A DNA stretch of 64,000 bases from DATAYA01 sp963754235 (lineage in GTDB: Bacteria; Pseudomonadota; Alphaproteobacteria; Acetobacterales; Acetobacteraceae): NCBI GenBank assembly GCA_963754235.1, contig CAVWFK010000044.1:62001-126000 (forward strand), written 5' to 3'. The translations under genes were made by a program, and so were the position numbers. This document shows positions 44,293-53,161 of this stretch, one piece after another (the first letter of the stretch is position 1; every line of letters begins with the position of its first letter). The notes under the pieces were generated by a model. That model did not search any database. It saw only the letters and a program-made list of their open reading frames with translations, and was not told where the DNA came from.

Positions 44293-44427
44293 ACCCTCGG
44301 TTGACATCGGAACAGATCGTCGGGCTTGCGCAATCCGCGCCAGTGATTTCGCATTTTGTCGGACTGGCCTGCCGCACGGCCGCCTAGGCTGCCAGGAATG
44401 GTTGGCGTCGAGGGAGGAACAGCGGCG

Positions 44428-45969
44428 ATGTCGCGTGCTCATGGGATCACCCGCCGGCAACTGCTGCACACCGCCGGGACGGGGGCGGCCGGCGCCCTGC
44501 TCACCGGTCCGGCGCGGGCCGCGACGGCCAGCCCGAAGATGGGCGGGCGCCTGCTGGTGGGCTGCGCCGGTGGCGGCGCCAAGGACCGGATCGACGCGCA
44601 CAACCCGATCTCCTATCCCGACATCGCCCGCGTCTTCGCGCTCTATGAGCCGCTCGCGATGCGCAACGCCGACTACAAATTCGAGCTGGTGCTGGCGGAA
44701 GAGTTCTCGCCCAATAAGACGGCCGATCTGTGGACGGTGCGCCTCAAGCCGGGGATCGAGTTCCACAACGGCAAGGCCCTGACCGCCGACGACGCGATCT
44801 TCTCGATCCAGCGCATCATCAACCCCAAGAATCCGGGCGCGGGCGCCGCCGGCCTCTCCGACATCGACCCGCAGGGATTGCGCAAGCGCGACGAGCGCAC
44901 CTTCGAGATCCGACTGAAATCGCCGTTCGCAACCTTCGACACCGAGCTCGGCGGCTACGCCAACGGCATCGTCCCGGTCGGGTACGACCCGAAGAAGCCG
45001 GTCGGCACCGGGCCGTTTCGCTTCGGCTCGTTCACGCCCGGCGAGCGCAGCATCTTCCCCGCCCACAAGAATTATTGGCGGCACGGCCTGCCCTATGTCG
45101 CCGAACTGGTGATCATCGACTTCCCCGACGACACGGCGCGCATCAACGCGCTGCTGGGTGGACAGGTTCACGCGATCGATAACGTGCCGTTCGCACAGGG
45201 CCGGGTGATGGGCGTGACCCCCGGGGTGAAGCCGCTGGTGGCCAAGACCGGCGCCTGGCTGCCGTTCACGATGCGCGTCGATCAAGCGCCGTTCGACGAT
45301 GTGCGCGTGCGCCAGGCGATGCGGCTGGTGGTCGATCGGCCGCAGATGGTGCAGCAGGGGCTGGCCGGCGAGGGCAGCATCGCCAACGACCTCTACTCGC
45401 CCTTCGACCCCTGCTACGCCACCGACCTGCCGCAGCGGCACCAGGACTACGCCCAGGCAAAATCGCTGCTGAAGGCGGCCGGACGCGAGGGGCTGGAGGT
45501 GGAGCTGGTCACCGCCGACGTCGCCGCCGGGCTCGTGGAGGCGGCGCAGGTGTTTGCCGAACAGGCGCGCGGGGCCGGTATCCGGGTGAAGATCCGCAAG
45601 GTCGATTCCGGCGTGTTCTACGGCACCAACTACCTCAAATGGACATTCGCGCAGGATTTCTGGTTCACCCGCGACTATCTCGCCCAGGTCTCCACCTGCG
45701 CCATGCCCGGCTCGCCCTACAACGAGACCCACTGGAACGACCCGAAGTTCCAGGCGCTGATCGGGGAGGCGCGCCGGACGCTCGATCCCAACAAGCGCTG
45801 CGCGATCCTGCACGATACGCAGAAGATGGAGTACGACACCGGCGGCTATATCATCTGGGGCTTCCGCAACCAGATCGACGCCTACTCGGCGAAGACCGCC
45901 GGCTGGGTGCCGGCCAAGACCGGCACGCCGCTCGGCAATTACGGCTTCGCCGCCGTGCATTTCATCTGA
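44428..45969 (+). CDS. Peptide/nickel-type (family 5) ABC substrate-binding protein, Tat-exported
   Basis: 513-aa binding protein of the DppA/OppA family. The N-terminus has a twin-arginine signal (TRRQLLHTAGTGAAGALLTG, ending ARA). Family motifs are DIARVFALYEPLAM, LWTVRLKPGIEFHNGKALTA and GTGPFRFGSFTPGE. ATG at 44428 is set by GGGAGG about 10 bases upstream. It is the first gene of a complete importer: two permeases and a fused ATPase follow. The carnitine-degradation genes downstream suggest a quaternary amine or acyl-carnitine-like ligand, but this is inference; family 5 proteins also bind peptides. Confidence 0.92.
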   Translation: MSRAHGITRRQLLHTAGTGAAGALLTGPARAATASPKMGGRLLVGCAGGGAKDRIDAHNPISYPDIARVFALYEPLAMRNADYKFELVLAEEFSPNKTADLWTVRLKPGIEFHNGKALTADDAIFSIQRIINPKNPGAGAAGLSDIDPQGLRKRDERTFEIRLKSPFATFDTELGGYANGIVPVGYDPKKPVGTGPFRFGSFTPGERSIFPAHKNYWRHGLPYVAELVIIDFPDDTARINALLGGQVHAIDNVPFAQGRVMGVTPGVKPLVAKTGAWLPFTMRVDQAPFDDVRVRQAMRLVVDRPQMVQQGLAGEGSIANDLYSPFDPCYATDLPQRHQDYAQAKSLLKAAGREGLEVELVTADVAAGLVEAAQVFAEQARGAGIRVKIRKVDSGVFYGTNYLKWTFAQDFWFTRDYLAQVSTCAMPGSPYNETHWNDPKFQALIGEARRTLDPNKRCAILHDTQKMEYDTGGYIIWGFRNQIDAYSAKTAGWVPAKTGTPLGNYGFAAVHFI

Positions 45970-45990
45970 GCGGGATGGACCGCTAGCGCC

Positions 45991-46944
45991 ATGAGTCGGA
46001 TGCTGCTCCGCCGCCTTGGCCTTGGTCTGCTGACGCTGTTCCTGGTGTCGGTGCTGGTGTTCGCGACCACGCAGGCGTTGCCGGGCGACGCCGCAATGGC
46101 GATCCTGGGCAAGAGCGCCACCCCCGAGCGGCTGGCGGCACTGCGCGAGCGGCTGCACCTCGGCGACCCGCTGTGGCAGCAGTATCTAGGCTGGCTCGGC
46201 GGCATCGTCACCGGCCACCTCGGCAACTCGCTGGCGACTGAACAGCCGGTCGCTGCCCTGCTCGCGGGGCGCATCGCCAACTCGGCGTTCCTGGTGCTGG
46301 TGTCCGCGGCGGTCGCGATCCCGGTCTCGCTCGCGGTCGGCGTGCTGAGCGCGATCCGCCGCGACGGCGTGCTGGACCACGCGATGACGGTCGGCTCCCT
46401 GGTGCTCGCGGCCCTTCCGGAGTTCGTCATCGGCATCGCGCTGGTCGTGCTGTTCGCGACCAACGTGTTCCACGTGCTGCCGGCTGTGACCATGCTGGAC
46501 GAGGGGGTGCCGATCTGGCGCGCGCCGCAGCAGGTGATCCTGCCGGCGCTGACGCTCGACCTTGCGGTTGTCCCCTACATGAGCCGCATCATGCGCGCCT
46601 CGATGATCGAGGTGCTGGAGAGCGAATATGTGCAGATGGCGCGGCTGAAGGGCCTGGCCCCGCGCCGGGTCATCCTGCGCCACGCGCTGCCCAACGCGGT
46701 GGTGCCGTTCGTGCAGGTGACCGCGCTGCAACTCGCCTGGCTCGCCGGCGGCGTGGTGGTGGTGGAGTTCGTGTTCCGCTATCCCGGCATCGGCCAGGCG
46801 CTGGTGGACGCGGTCGGCAACCGCGACCTGCCGGTGGTGCAGGCGCTGACCCTGCTGGTGGGCGCAGTCTACGTCGGGCTGAACGTGGCCGCCGACATCG
46901 CCACCATCCTGCTCACCCCCAGGCTGCGGACCGGGCTGCGATGA
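45991..46944 (+). CDS. DppB-type ABC transporter permease
   Basis: 317-aa inner-membrane permease with the standard DppB N-terminus (LLRRLGLGLLTLFLVSVLVF), GDAAMAILG, the EAA loop YVQMARLKGLAPRRVILRHA and the C-terminal FRYPGIGQALVDAVGNRDLP. About six membrane helices. Overlaps the next permease by 4 bases. Confidence 0.94.
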   Translation: MSRMLLRRLGLGLLTLFLVSVLVFATTQALPGDAAMAILGKSATPERLAALRERLHLGDPLWQQYLGWLGGIVTGHLGNSLATEQPVAALLAGRIANSAFLVLVSAAVAIPVSLAVGVLSAIRRDGVLDHAMTVGSLVLAALPEFVIGIALVVLFATNVFHVLPAVTMLDEGVPIWRAPQQVILPALTLDLAVVPYMSRIMRASMIEVLESEYVQMARLKGLAPRRVILRHALPNAVVPFVQVTALQLAWLAGGVVVVEFVFRYPGIGQALVDAVGNRDLPVVQALTLLVGAVYVGLNVAADIATILLTPRLRTGLR

Positions 46945-47831
46945 GCCATGCGGTCGCACTCCCAGCCACGGTTGCGGCGGCGCGTAGCCCGGTGCTCGCG
47001 CTGCTGGCGCGGGCGAGCCGGATCGCGCGCACGCGCATCGGCCTCGCGCTCGTGCTGGTGGTAGTTGCGGTGGCGCTGGCCGGCCCGCTGCTGGCGCCGC
47101 ACGGGCCGACCGTCTTCGTCGCAGCGCCGTACGCGCCGGCCTCGCGCGCGGCGCTATTCGGCGCCGACAATCTCGGCCGCGACGTGCTGAGCCGCTTCCT
47201 CTGGGGCGGCCGCTCGATTCTCGCCCTGTCGGTCGCGGCGACGGTCATCGGCCTCGGCTTCGGTATCGCGGTCGGTCTGGTCGCGGCGTACCGGCGCGGC
47301 GCGTGGCCGGACGAGGTGCTGATGCGCGCGATGGACGTGCTGCTCGCCTTCCCGCAGATCGTGTTCGTGCTGCTGCTGGTCGCCGGTTTCGGGCCGCAAC
47401 TGTGGCTGATCGTGCTCGCCGTGGGCCTGACCCACATGCCGCGTGTCGCCCGGGTGGCGCGCGGTGCCGCGGTGGAGGTGGTGGTGCGTGACTTCGTCCG
47501 CTCGGCGGAGGCGCTCGGCGAGTCGCGGTGGCGCATTCTCGCGGCCGAGGTGCTGCCCAACATATCCTCGCCGCTGCTGGTGGAATTCGGGCTGCGGCTC
47601 ACCTATTCCATCGGCCTGATCGCGGCGGTGAGCTTCCTGGGCTTCGGGCTGCAGCCGCCGGCGGCCGACTGGGGCCTCATGATCAACGAGAACCGTATCG
47701 GCCTCACCTTGCAGCCCTGGGCGGTGGTGCTGCCGGTTGCGGCGATCGGGCTGCTGACGGTGGGCATGAACCTCGTCACGGACGGTATCGCGCGCGCCGC
47801 GATCGGCCTTGGCGGACGCGCCGCGCCATGA
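46941..47831 (+). CDS. DppC-type ABC transporter permease
   Basis: 296-aa partner permease. Family motifs are FGADNLGRDVLSRFLWGGR, the EAA loop RSAEALGESRWRILAAEVLP and VSFLGFGLQPPAADWGLMIN. Overlaps the ATPase ATG by 4 bases (ATGA at 47828-47831). Confidence 0.94.
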   Translation: MSHAVALPATVAAARSPVLALLARASRIARTRIGLALVLVVVAVALAGPLLAPHGPTVFVAAPYAPASRAALFGADNLGRDVLSRFLWGGRSILALSVAATVIGLGFGIAVGLVAAYRRGAWPDEVLMRAMDVLLAFPQIVFVLLLVAGFGPQLWLIVLAVGLTHMPRVARVARGAAVEVVVRDFVRSAEALGESRWRILAAEVLPNISSPLLVEFGLRLTYSIGLIAAVSFLGFGLQPPAADWGLMINENRIGLTLQPWAVVLPVAAIGLLTVGMNLVTDGIARAAIGLGGRAAP

Positions 47832-49717
47832 ACGCCCCGGCGGTCGAGGTGACGGGCCTTCGGGTCGAGCTGGCCGGCTCGCGACAGGACATCGTGGACG
47901 AGGTGAGCCTGTCCATCGGCGCCGGCGAGGTGCTCGGCCTGGTGGGCGAATCGGGGTCGGGCAAGACCACGGTCGGGCTGGCCCTGCTCGGCCATTGCCG
48001 TCGTGGCGCGCGCATTGCCCGCGGCGCCGTCCGCATCGGCGGGCAGGATATCCTCGCCGCCGACGCCTCCGCCCTGCGTGCCGCGCGGGGCCGCATCGTC
48101 GCCTACATCCCGCAGGACCCCGGCACCGCCCTCAACCCGGCGCTGCGGGTCGGCGTGCAGCTCGAGGAGATGCTGCGGGCGCACCTGCCCCGGCCCGATG
48201 CCGGGCAGCGGCGAGCACGGCTCGAGGAAATGCTGGCCGAGGTGCGGCTGCCGCCGGCGGCCGAAACGCTGCACCGGTTCCCGCACCAGTTCTCCGGCGG
48301 CCAGCAGCAGCGGATCGCGCTGGCGATGGCCTTCGCCTGCCGGCCGCGACTCATTGTGCTGGACGAGCCGACCACCGGGCTTGACGTTACCACCCAGGCG
48401 CACGTGTTGCAGACGGTGCGCGGACTGTGCGCCGGGCACGGCGTTGCGGCGCTCTACGTCAGTCACGATCTCGCGGTGGTCGCCTCGCTCGCGGACCGGG
48501 TGGTGGTGATGTATGCCGGGCGCGTGGTGGAGGCGGGCGCGGGTGCGGCGGTGTTCCGCGCGCCGCGCCATCCGTACACGCAACGGCTGCTGCAAGCGGT
48601 GCCGGATCCCGCCGGCCGCCATGCCGCGCGCGGCATTCCCGGCCATGCTCCGGCGCCCTCCGGGCGACCCGCCGGCTGCACCTTCGCGCCGCGTTGCGAA
48701 CGCGCCGATGCGCAGTGTCGCCGCGAGTTCCCGCCCTGGATGCCGCTTGGCGACGACCAGGCCGCGCGCTGCTGGCACCCGGAGCCGGAAGCACCATCGC
48801 TACCCACGCCCAGCCTGCGCGAAGCGCGCGCCGGCGGCGAGGAGGTGCTGTCGGTGCGCGCGCTGCAAGCGGGCTACGGCCGGGCGACGATCGTGCGCGA
48901 GATCGACTTCGAGATCGGCGCCCGCGAGTGCCTGGCGCTGGTCGGCGAATCCGGCAGCGGCAAGACCACGCTTGCTCGCGCCGTTGCCGGGCTGCACGAC
49001 CAGTACACCGGCGAGGTGCGGCTGCGCGGCGCGGTGCTTGCCGCCAGCGTCCGCTCCCGCAGCCGGGACGCGCGACGCGCGGTGCAGTACGTGTTCCAAA
49101 ACCCGTATGCCTCGCTCAACCCGCGCAAGACGGTGGGCGAGATCATCGCGCGCCCCTTGGCGGTGTTCTTCGGCCTCTCCCGCCGCGAGATCGCGCGCCG
49201 CGTCGCGGAGCAGCTTGAGCGGGTGTCACTCAGCGCGGCGCTGGCCTCCCGCAGCCCGGACGAGCTCAGCGGCGGCGAGCGCCAGCGGGTGGCGGTCGCG
49301 CGTGCACTCGCCGCCAGGCCCGAGCTGCTGGTCTGCGACGAGATCACGTCGGCGCTCGACGTCTCCGTGCAGGCCGCGATCATGGAGCTGCTGGTCGGGC
49401 TGCGGCGCGAGATGGGGCTGAGCCTGCTGTTCGTCACCCACAACCTGGCGCTGATCCGCACCATCGCCGACCGCGTGGCGGTGATGAGCGGCGGCCGGAT
49501 CGTCGAACTCGGTGCGGCCGATGCGGTGTTCGAAACGCCGCGCGCCGAGTACACGCGCGAGCTGCTCGCCAACACGCCGGGCAACGAGGCACTCACCCCC
49601 GCGACCGTCGAGCCGGTACGGGAGTCCCCAGCGTCGCACTGTCAGGGTCGCGGGCGGCCCGCGGACGGCGTCGGGTCCGCGGATTGTCGCCGCGCGGCGC
49701 TGGGACTGATGCCGTAG
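47828..49717 (+). CDS. Fused DppD-DppF-type ABC transporter ATPase
   Basis: 629 aa carrying both ATPases of a peptide-type importer. First NBD (about 5-260): GESGSGKTT, FSGGQQQRIALAMAF, LIVLDEPTTGLD, VSHDLAVV, followed by the oligopeptide C-terminal motif with Cys residues (GCTFAPRCERADAQC). Second NBD (about 335-595): GESGSGKTT, LSGGERQRVAVARAL, LLVCDEITSALD, FVTHNLAL. Both sites look active. The last 30 residues are poorly conserved, and the 3' end overlaps the convergent regulator gene by 76 bases. Confidence 0.93.
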   Translation: MNAPAVEVTGLRVELAGSRQDIVDEVSLSIGAGEVLGLVGESGSGKTTVGLALLGHCRRGARIARGAVRIGGQDILAADASALRAARGRIVAYIPQDPGTALNPALRVGVQLEEMLRAHLPRPDAGQRRARLEEMLAEVRLPPAAETLHRFPHQFSGGQQQRIALAMAFACRPRLIVLDEPTTGLDVTTQAHVLQTVRGLCAGHGVAALYVSHDLAVVASLADRVVVMYAGRVVEAGAGAAVFRAPRHPYTQRLLQAVPDPAGRHAARGIPGHAPAPSGRPAGCTFAPRCERADAQCRREFPPWMPLGDDQAARCWHPEPEAPSLPTPSLREARAGGEEVLSVRALQAGYGRATIVREIDFEIGARECLALVGESGSGKTTLARAVAGLHDQYTGEVRLRGAVLAASVRSRSRDARRAVQYVFQNPYASLNPRKTVGEIIARPLAVFFGLSRREIARRVAEQLERVSLSAALASRSPDELSGGERQRVAVARALAARPELLVCDEITSALDVSVQAAIMELLVGLRREMGLSLLFVTHNLALIRTIADRVAVMSGGRIVELGAADAVFETPRAEYTRELLANTPGNEALTPATVEPVRESPASHCQGRGRPADGVGSADCRRAALGLMP

Positions 49718-50658
49718 TGCTGGCGGAACGCGCGCGCGAAGGCGGAGCCCGAGCCGAAGCCGTAGGCGGCGGCCACCTCGGCGCCGCTGTTGCGCGTCTG
49801 CTGCAGCATCCGCCGTGCCGCAGCCAGCCGCAATTCGAGATAGTATTCATGCGGTGACAGGCCGAGCCGGGCGCGAAAGCGCAGTTGCAGGGTGCGCACC
49901 GAGACGCCCACCTTGCGCGCGATGGCGGCCGTGGGCAGCGGTGCTTCGAGATGCGCCTGCATGGCGCGGATCGCACGGGCCAGTTCGGGGTCGATCGTCG
50001 TCAGCCGCCCGACTGAGACGATCGGCTGCGGATCCTCGGCCGCCGCCTTCTGATCGTAGATGAACAGGCTGGCGGCATTCAACGCAAGCGCCAGCCCATG
50101 CTGCGCGCGCACCATGTTCAGCACCATGTCCAGCGCCGGCGCGGCGCCCCCGGCGGTGCAGCGGCCGCGATCGACCACGTAGCGGTCCGAGACCACCTCC
50201 ACCCTGGGAAACGCGCGCGCGAACTCCTCCAGATCCTCCCAGTGCGTGGTGGCACGATAGCCGTCCAGCAGCCCCGCCATTGCCAGCGCCCAGCCGCCGG
50301 ATTCGACCCCGGCCAGCGGCACGCCGCGCCGCGCCACGCGTCGCAGTCCAGGCAGCACCGTCGCCGCGTGGCGCTGGGCGTGGAAAGCCGCGACGACGAA
50401 CAGCGCATCGCGCGGCGCATCCGGCTCGAACCGGTCGTGCATCACCACCGGAATGCCGGAGCTGCTGGCGGGCGGCGTCCCGTCGGACGAAAGCAGCCGC
50501 CAGCAATAGAGCGCCTGGGCCGCGGCGCGATTGGCGGCGCGCAGCGGCTCGACCGTCGCCGCGAGCGACATCAGCGAGAACTCGGGCAATACTAGCACAT
50601 CGATGCGGCACGGGCCGCCCGTGGCCGGGGCGAACAGCGCGGAGGGCGAGCTCGGCAT
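49642..50658 (-). CDS. GlxA/CdhR-type AraC transcriptional regulator
   Basis: 338 aa: an N-terminal DJ-1/PfpI-like (class I glutamine amidotransferase-like) domain (about 15-190; VLVLPEFSLMSLAATVEPLR, GVESGGWALA) without an obvious catalytic Cys in the nucleophile elbow, and a C-terminal AraC HTH pair (about 235-325; YYLELRLAAARRMLQQT, AYGFGSGSAFARAFRQHYG). This architecture includes CdhR, activator of carnitine dehydrogenase genes in Pseudomonas. It is divergent from the BKACE and dehydrogenase genes, so it very likely controls them. The intergenic space is 50659-50762. Confidence 0.92.
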   Translation of the reverse strand: MPSSPSALFAPATGGPCRIDVLVLPEFSLMSLAATVEPLRAANRAAAQALYCWRLLSSDGTPPASSSGIPVVMHDRFEPDAPRDALFVVAAFHAQRHAATVLPGLRRVARRGVPLAGVESGGWALAMAGLLDGYRATTHWEDLEEFARAFPRVEVVSDRYVVDRGRCTAGGAAPALDMVLNMVRAQHGLALALNAASLFIYDQKAAAEDPQPIVSVGRLTTIDPELARAIRAMQAHLEAPLPTAAIARKVGVSVRTLQLRFRARLGLSPHEYYLELRLAAARRMLQQTRNSGAEVAAAYGFGSGSAFARAFRQHYGISPSAARRQSADPTPSAGRPRP

Positions 50659-50762
50659 CGTTGCGCACAGCGTATCAGGCCGTTCGCCTTTCGCATACCC
50701 GCGCGACCCGAGCGGGCGTAGCTCTGGCGCACCCGAGAACCTGGGCACCGGAAGGACGCGGC

Positions 50763-51656
50763 ATGAACTGGGACGTCTTCATCACCTGCGCGGTGACCGG
50801 CGCCGGCGCCACCACCGACAAGAGTGAGCACGTCCCGGTTACGCCCGCGCAGATCGCCGCCGCCGCGATCGAGGCGGCCCGTGCCGGCGCCGCGGTCGCC
50901 CACATTCATGTCCGCAACCCGGAGACCGGCGCCGGTGCCCGCGATCCGGCGCTGTATCGCGAGGTGGTCGAGCGGGTGCGCGCCGCCGATGTCGATGTGG
51001 TGCTGAACCTGACCGCGGGCATGGGTGGCGACCTGGTACTGGGCGGCACCGAGCGGCCGCTGCCGCTCGCCCAGGGCACCGACATGGCGGGAGCGGAGGA
51101 GCGGCTCGCGCACGTGGCCGAGTTGCTGCCGGAGATCTGCACGCTCGACTGCGGCAGCATGAACTTCGCCGAGGGCGACTACGTGATGACCAACACGCCC
51201 GCCATGCTGCGGGCGATGGCCGCTCGCGTGCAGCAGCTCGGCGTGCGCCCGGAAATCGAGGTGTTCGACACCGGCCATCTGGTGCTCGCCCGCCAGTTGG
51301 TGCGCGAGGGGCTGATTGACGACCCGGTGATGATACAGCTCTGCATGGGCATCCCGTACGGCGCGCCGGACGATCCCACGACCCTGCTTGCAATGGTGCA
51401 GAACCTGCCGCCCGGCGCGGTGTTCTCGGCCTTCTCGATCGGCCGGATGCAGCTTCCCTATGTTGCGATGGCGGCCCTGGCCGGCGGCAATGTGCGGGTG
51501 GGGCTGGAGGACAACGTCTATCTCGGCCGCGGGGTCAAGGCCACCAACGGCCAGCTCGTCGAGCGCGCCGTCGCGATCCTTCAGGGCATGGGCGCCCGCG
51601 TTCTGACGCCGCGCGAGGTCCGCGACCGGCTGCGGCTGCGGCGGGGGCACGCGTGA
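50763..51656 (+). CDS. BKACE/DUF849 beta-keto acid cleavage enzyme, likely dehydrocarnitine cleavage
   Basis: 297-aa TIM-barrel metalloenzyme of the 3-keto-5-aminohexanoate cleavage family. Zn ligands are in AVAHIHVRNP (H47 and H49). Other family motifs are VLNLTAGMG, LDCGSMNF and EVFDTGHL. These enzymes condense a beta-keto acid with acetyl-CoA and release acetoacetate plus a new CoA ester. Next to a carnitine-dehydrogenase homologue the substrate is most likely 3-dehydrocarnitine, giving acetoacetate and betainyl-CoA. The stop overlaps the next ATG by one base. Confidence 0.9.
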   Translation: MNWDVFITCAVTGAGATTDKSEHVPVTPAQIAAAAIEAARAGAAVAHIHVRNPETGAGARDPALYREVVERVRAADVDVVLNLTAGMGGDLVLGGTERPLPLAQGTDMAGAEERLAHVAELLPEICTLDCGSMNFAEGDYVMTNTPAMLRAMAARVQQLGVRPEIEVFDTGHLVLARQLVREGLIDDPVMIQLCMGIPYGAPDDPTTLLAMVQNLPPGAVFSAFSIGRMQLPYVAMAALAGGNVRVGLEDNVYLGRGVKATNGQLVERAVAILQGMGARVLTPREVRDRLRLRRGHA

Positions 51657-53161
51657 TGCGTGCCATCTCCAACTGCGCCATCTCGACCTGCGCGGTCATC
51701 GGCGCCGGAGTGATCGGCGGCGGCTGGGCGGCGCGCTTCGCGCTCAACGGCTGCGATGTCGCCGTGTTCGACCCGCATCCGGATGCCGAGCGCCGCACCC
51801 GCGCGATGCTGGACAATGCCGCGCGCGTGTTCGCGCGGCTCACCCTGGCACCGCTCCCCTCGCCCGGGCGCCTGCGCTTCGCCGGATCGATCGCCGAGGC
51901 GGTGGCCGGTGCCGATCTGGTGCAGGAGAGCGCGCCGGAGCGTGAGGACCTCAAGTGCCGCCTGCTGCGCGAGATCGACGCGCACGCCGCCCCGGAGGCC
52001 CTCGTCTGCTCTTCCACCTCCGGGCTGCGTCCGAGCCGGTTGCAGGCCGAGATGCGCCATCCCGGCCGCTTCCTGGTCGGGCATCCGTTCAACCCGGTCT
52101 ATCTGCTGCCGCTGGTCGAGTTGTGCGGCGGCGAGCGGACTGACGCTGCGGCGATTGCCCGGGCGCGCGACATCTATGCCGGCTTCGGGATGCGGCCGCT
52201 GCACGTGCGGCGCGAGATCGACGGGTTTATTGCCGACCGGCTGCTGGAAGCGCTGTGGCGCGAGGCGCTGTGGCTGGTGCACGACGAGGTCGCGACGGTC
52301 GAGGAAGTGGACGACGCGATTCGCTTCGGCGCCGGGCTGCGCTGGGCGATCATGGGCACGTTCCAGATTTACCGCCTGGCCGGCGGGGAGGACGGGATGC
52401 GGCACTTCATGGCGCAGTTCGGCCCGGCGTTGCAGTTGCCCTGGACGAAGCTGACCGAGGTGCCGGAGCTGAGCGACGCCTTCATCGACCGCCTCGCGGC
52501 GCAATCGGACGCGCAGGCGGGCGGCATCGGACTGCGCGATTGGGAGCGCAAGCGCGACGACGGACTGCTCGCGATCATGCAGGCGCTGAAGACCGAGGGA
52601 CTTGGTGCCGGCGCTGTGCTCGGCGAATACGAGCAGCACCTCTACGAGCGCGCGCACGGACACGCCGCGGCGGCAGCGCCCGACCCGTCGCGGCCGCTGG
52701 CGCTGCACCACGGAACCGTGCGGCCGGACTGGGTGGACTACAACAACCACATGACCGAGAGCCGCTATCTGCAAGCCTTTGGCGATGCGACCGACGCGCT
52801 GCTGCGGCATATCGGCGTCGATGCCGACTATCTCGCTGCGGGCCGCAGTTTCTACACGGCGGAGACGCATATCGTGCATCTGTGCGAGCTGGCCAGGCAG
52901 GAGCCGTTCCGTATAACGACGCAGATCCTGGGCGCGGACGACAAGCGCATCCACCTCTTCCACCGGCTGCATCAGGCATCCTCGGACGCGCTGGCCGCCA
53001 CCGCCGAACAGATGCTGCTACACGTCGATACGCGCGCCGGGCGCGTGGGCGCGGCGCCGGCACCGGTTGCGGCGAAGCTGCACGCACTGGCTGCGGCGCA
53101 GGAGGCGCTGCCGCGCCCCGAGCAGGCGGGGCGGACGATCGGATTGCGGGCGCGCCGATGA
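51656..53161 (+). CDS. L-carnitine dehydrogenase fused to a hotdog thioesterase (betainyl-CoA type)
   Basis: 501 aa. N-terminal 3-hydroxyacyl-CoA-dehydrogenase-like NAD domain (GAGVIGGGW at residues 16-24, then QESAPEREDLK, SSTSGL, HPFNPVYLLPLVELC). A C-terminal hotdog thioesterase follows from about residue 345, with DWVDYNNHMTESRYLQAFGD containing the catalytic-type Asp. The same fusion is known for some rhizobial L-carnitine dehydrogenases. Expected role: oxidise L-carnitine to dehydrocarnitine and hydrolyse betainyl-CoA to betaine after the BKACE step, so two of the three enzyme steps are on one chain. ATG at 51656 (GTG at 51653 also possible). Confidence 0.9.
   Translation: MRAISNCAISTCAVIGAGVIGGGWAARFALNGCDVAVFDPHPDAERRTRAMLDNAARVFARLTLAPLPSPGRLRFAGSIAEAVAGADLVQESAPEREDLKCRLLREIDAHAAPEALVCSSTSGLRPSRLQAEMRHPGRFLVGHPFNPVYLLPLVELCGGERTDAAAIARARDIYAGFGMRPLHVRREIDGFIADRLLEALWREALWLVHDEVATVEEVDDAIRFGAGLRWAIMGTFQIYRLAGGEDGMRHFMAQFGPALQLPWTKLTEVPELSDAFIDRLAAQSDAQAGGIGLRDWERKRDDGLLAIMQALKTEGLGAGAVLGEYEQHLYERAHGHAAAAAPDPSRPLALHHGTVRPDWVDYNNHMTESRYLQAFGDATDALLRHIGVDADYLAAGRSFYTAETHIVHLCELARQEPFRITTQILGADDKRIHLFHRLHQASSDALAATAEQMLLHVDTRAGRVGAAPAPVAAKLHALAAAQEALPRPEQAGRTIGLRARR

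Noticed and set aside
43324..46158. 944-codon open frame antisense to the lipoprotein and binding-protein genes
   Set aside because: Opposite several real plus-strand genes, low-complexity Arg/His/Gln-rich composition, no family motif.
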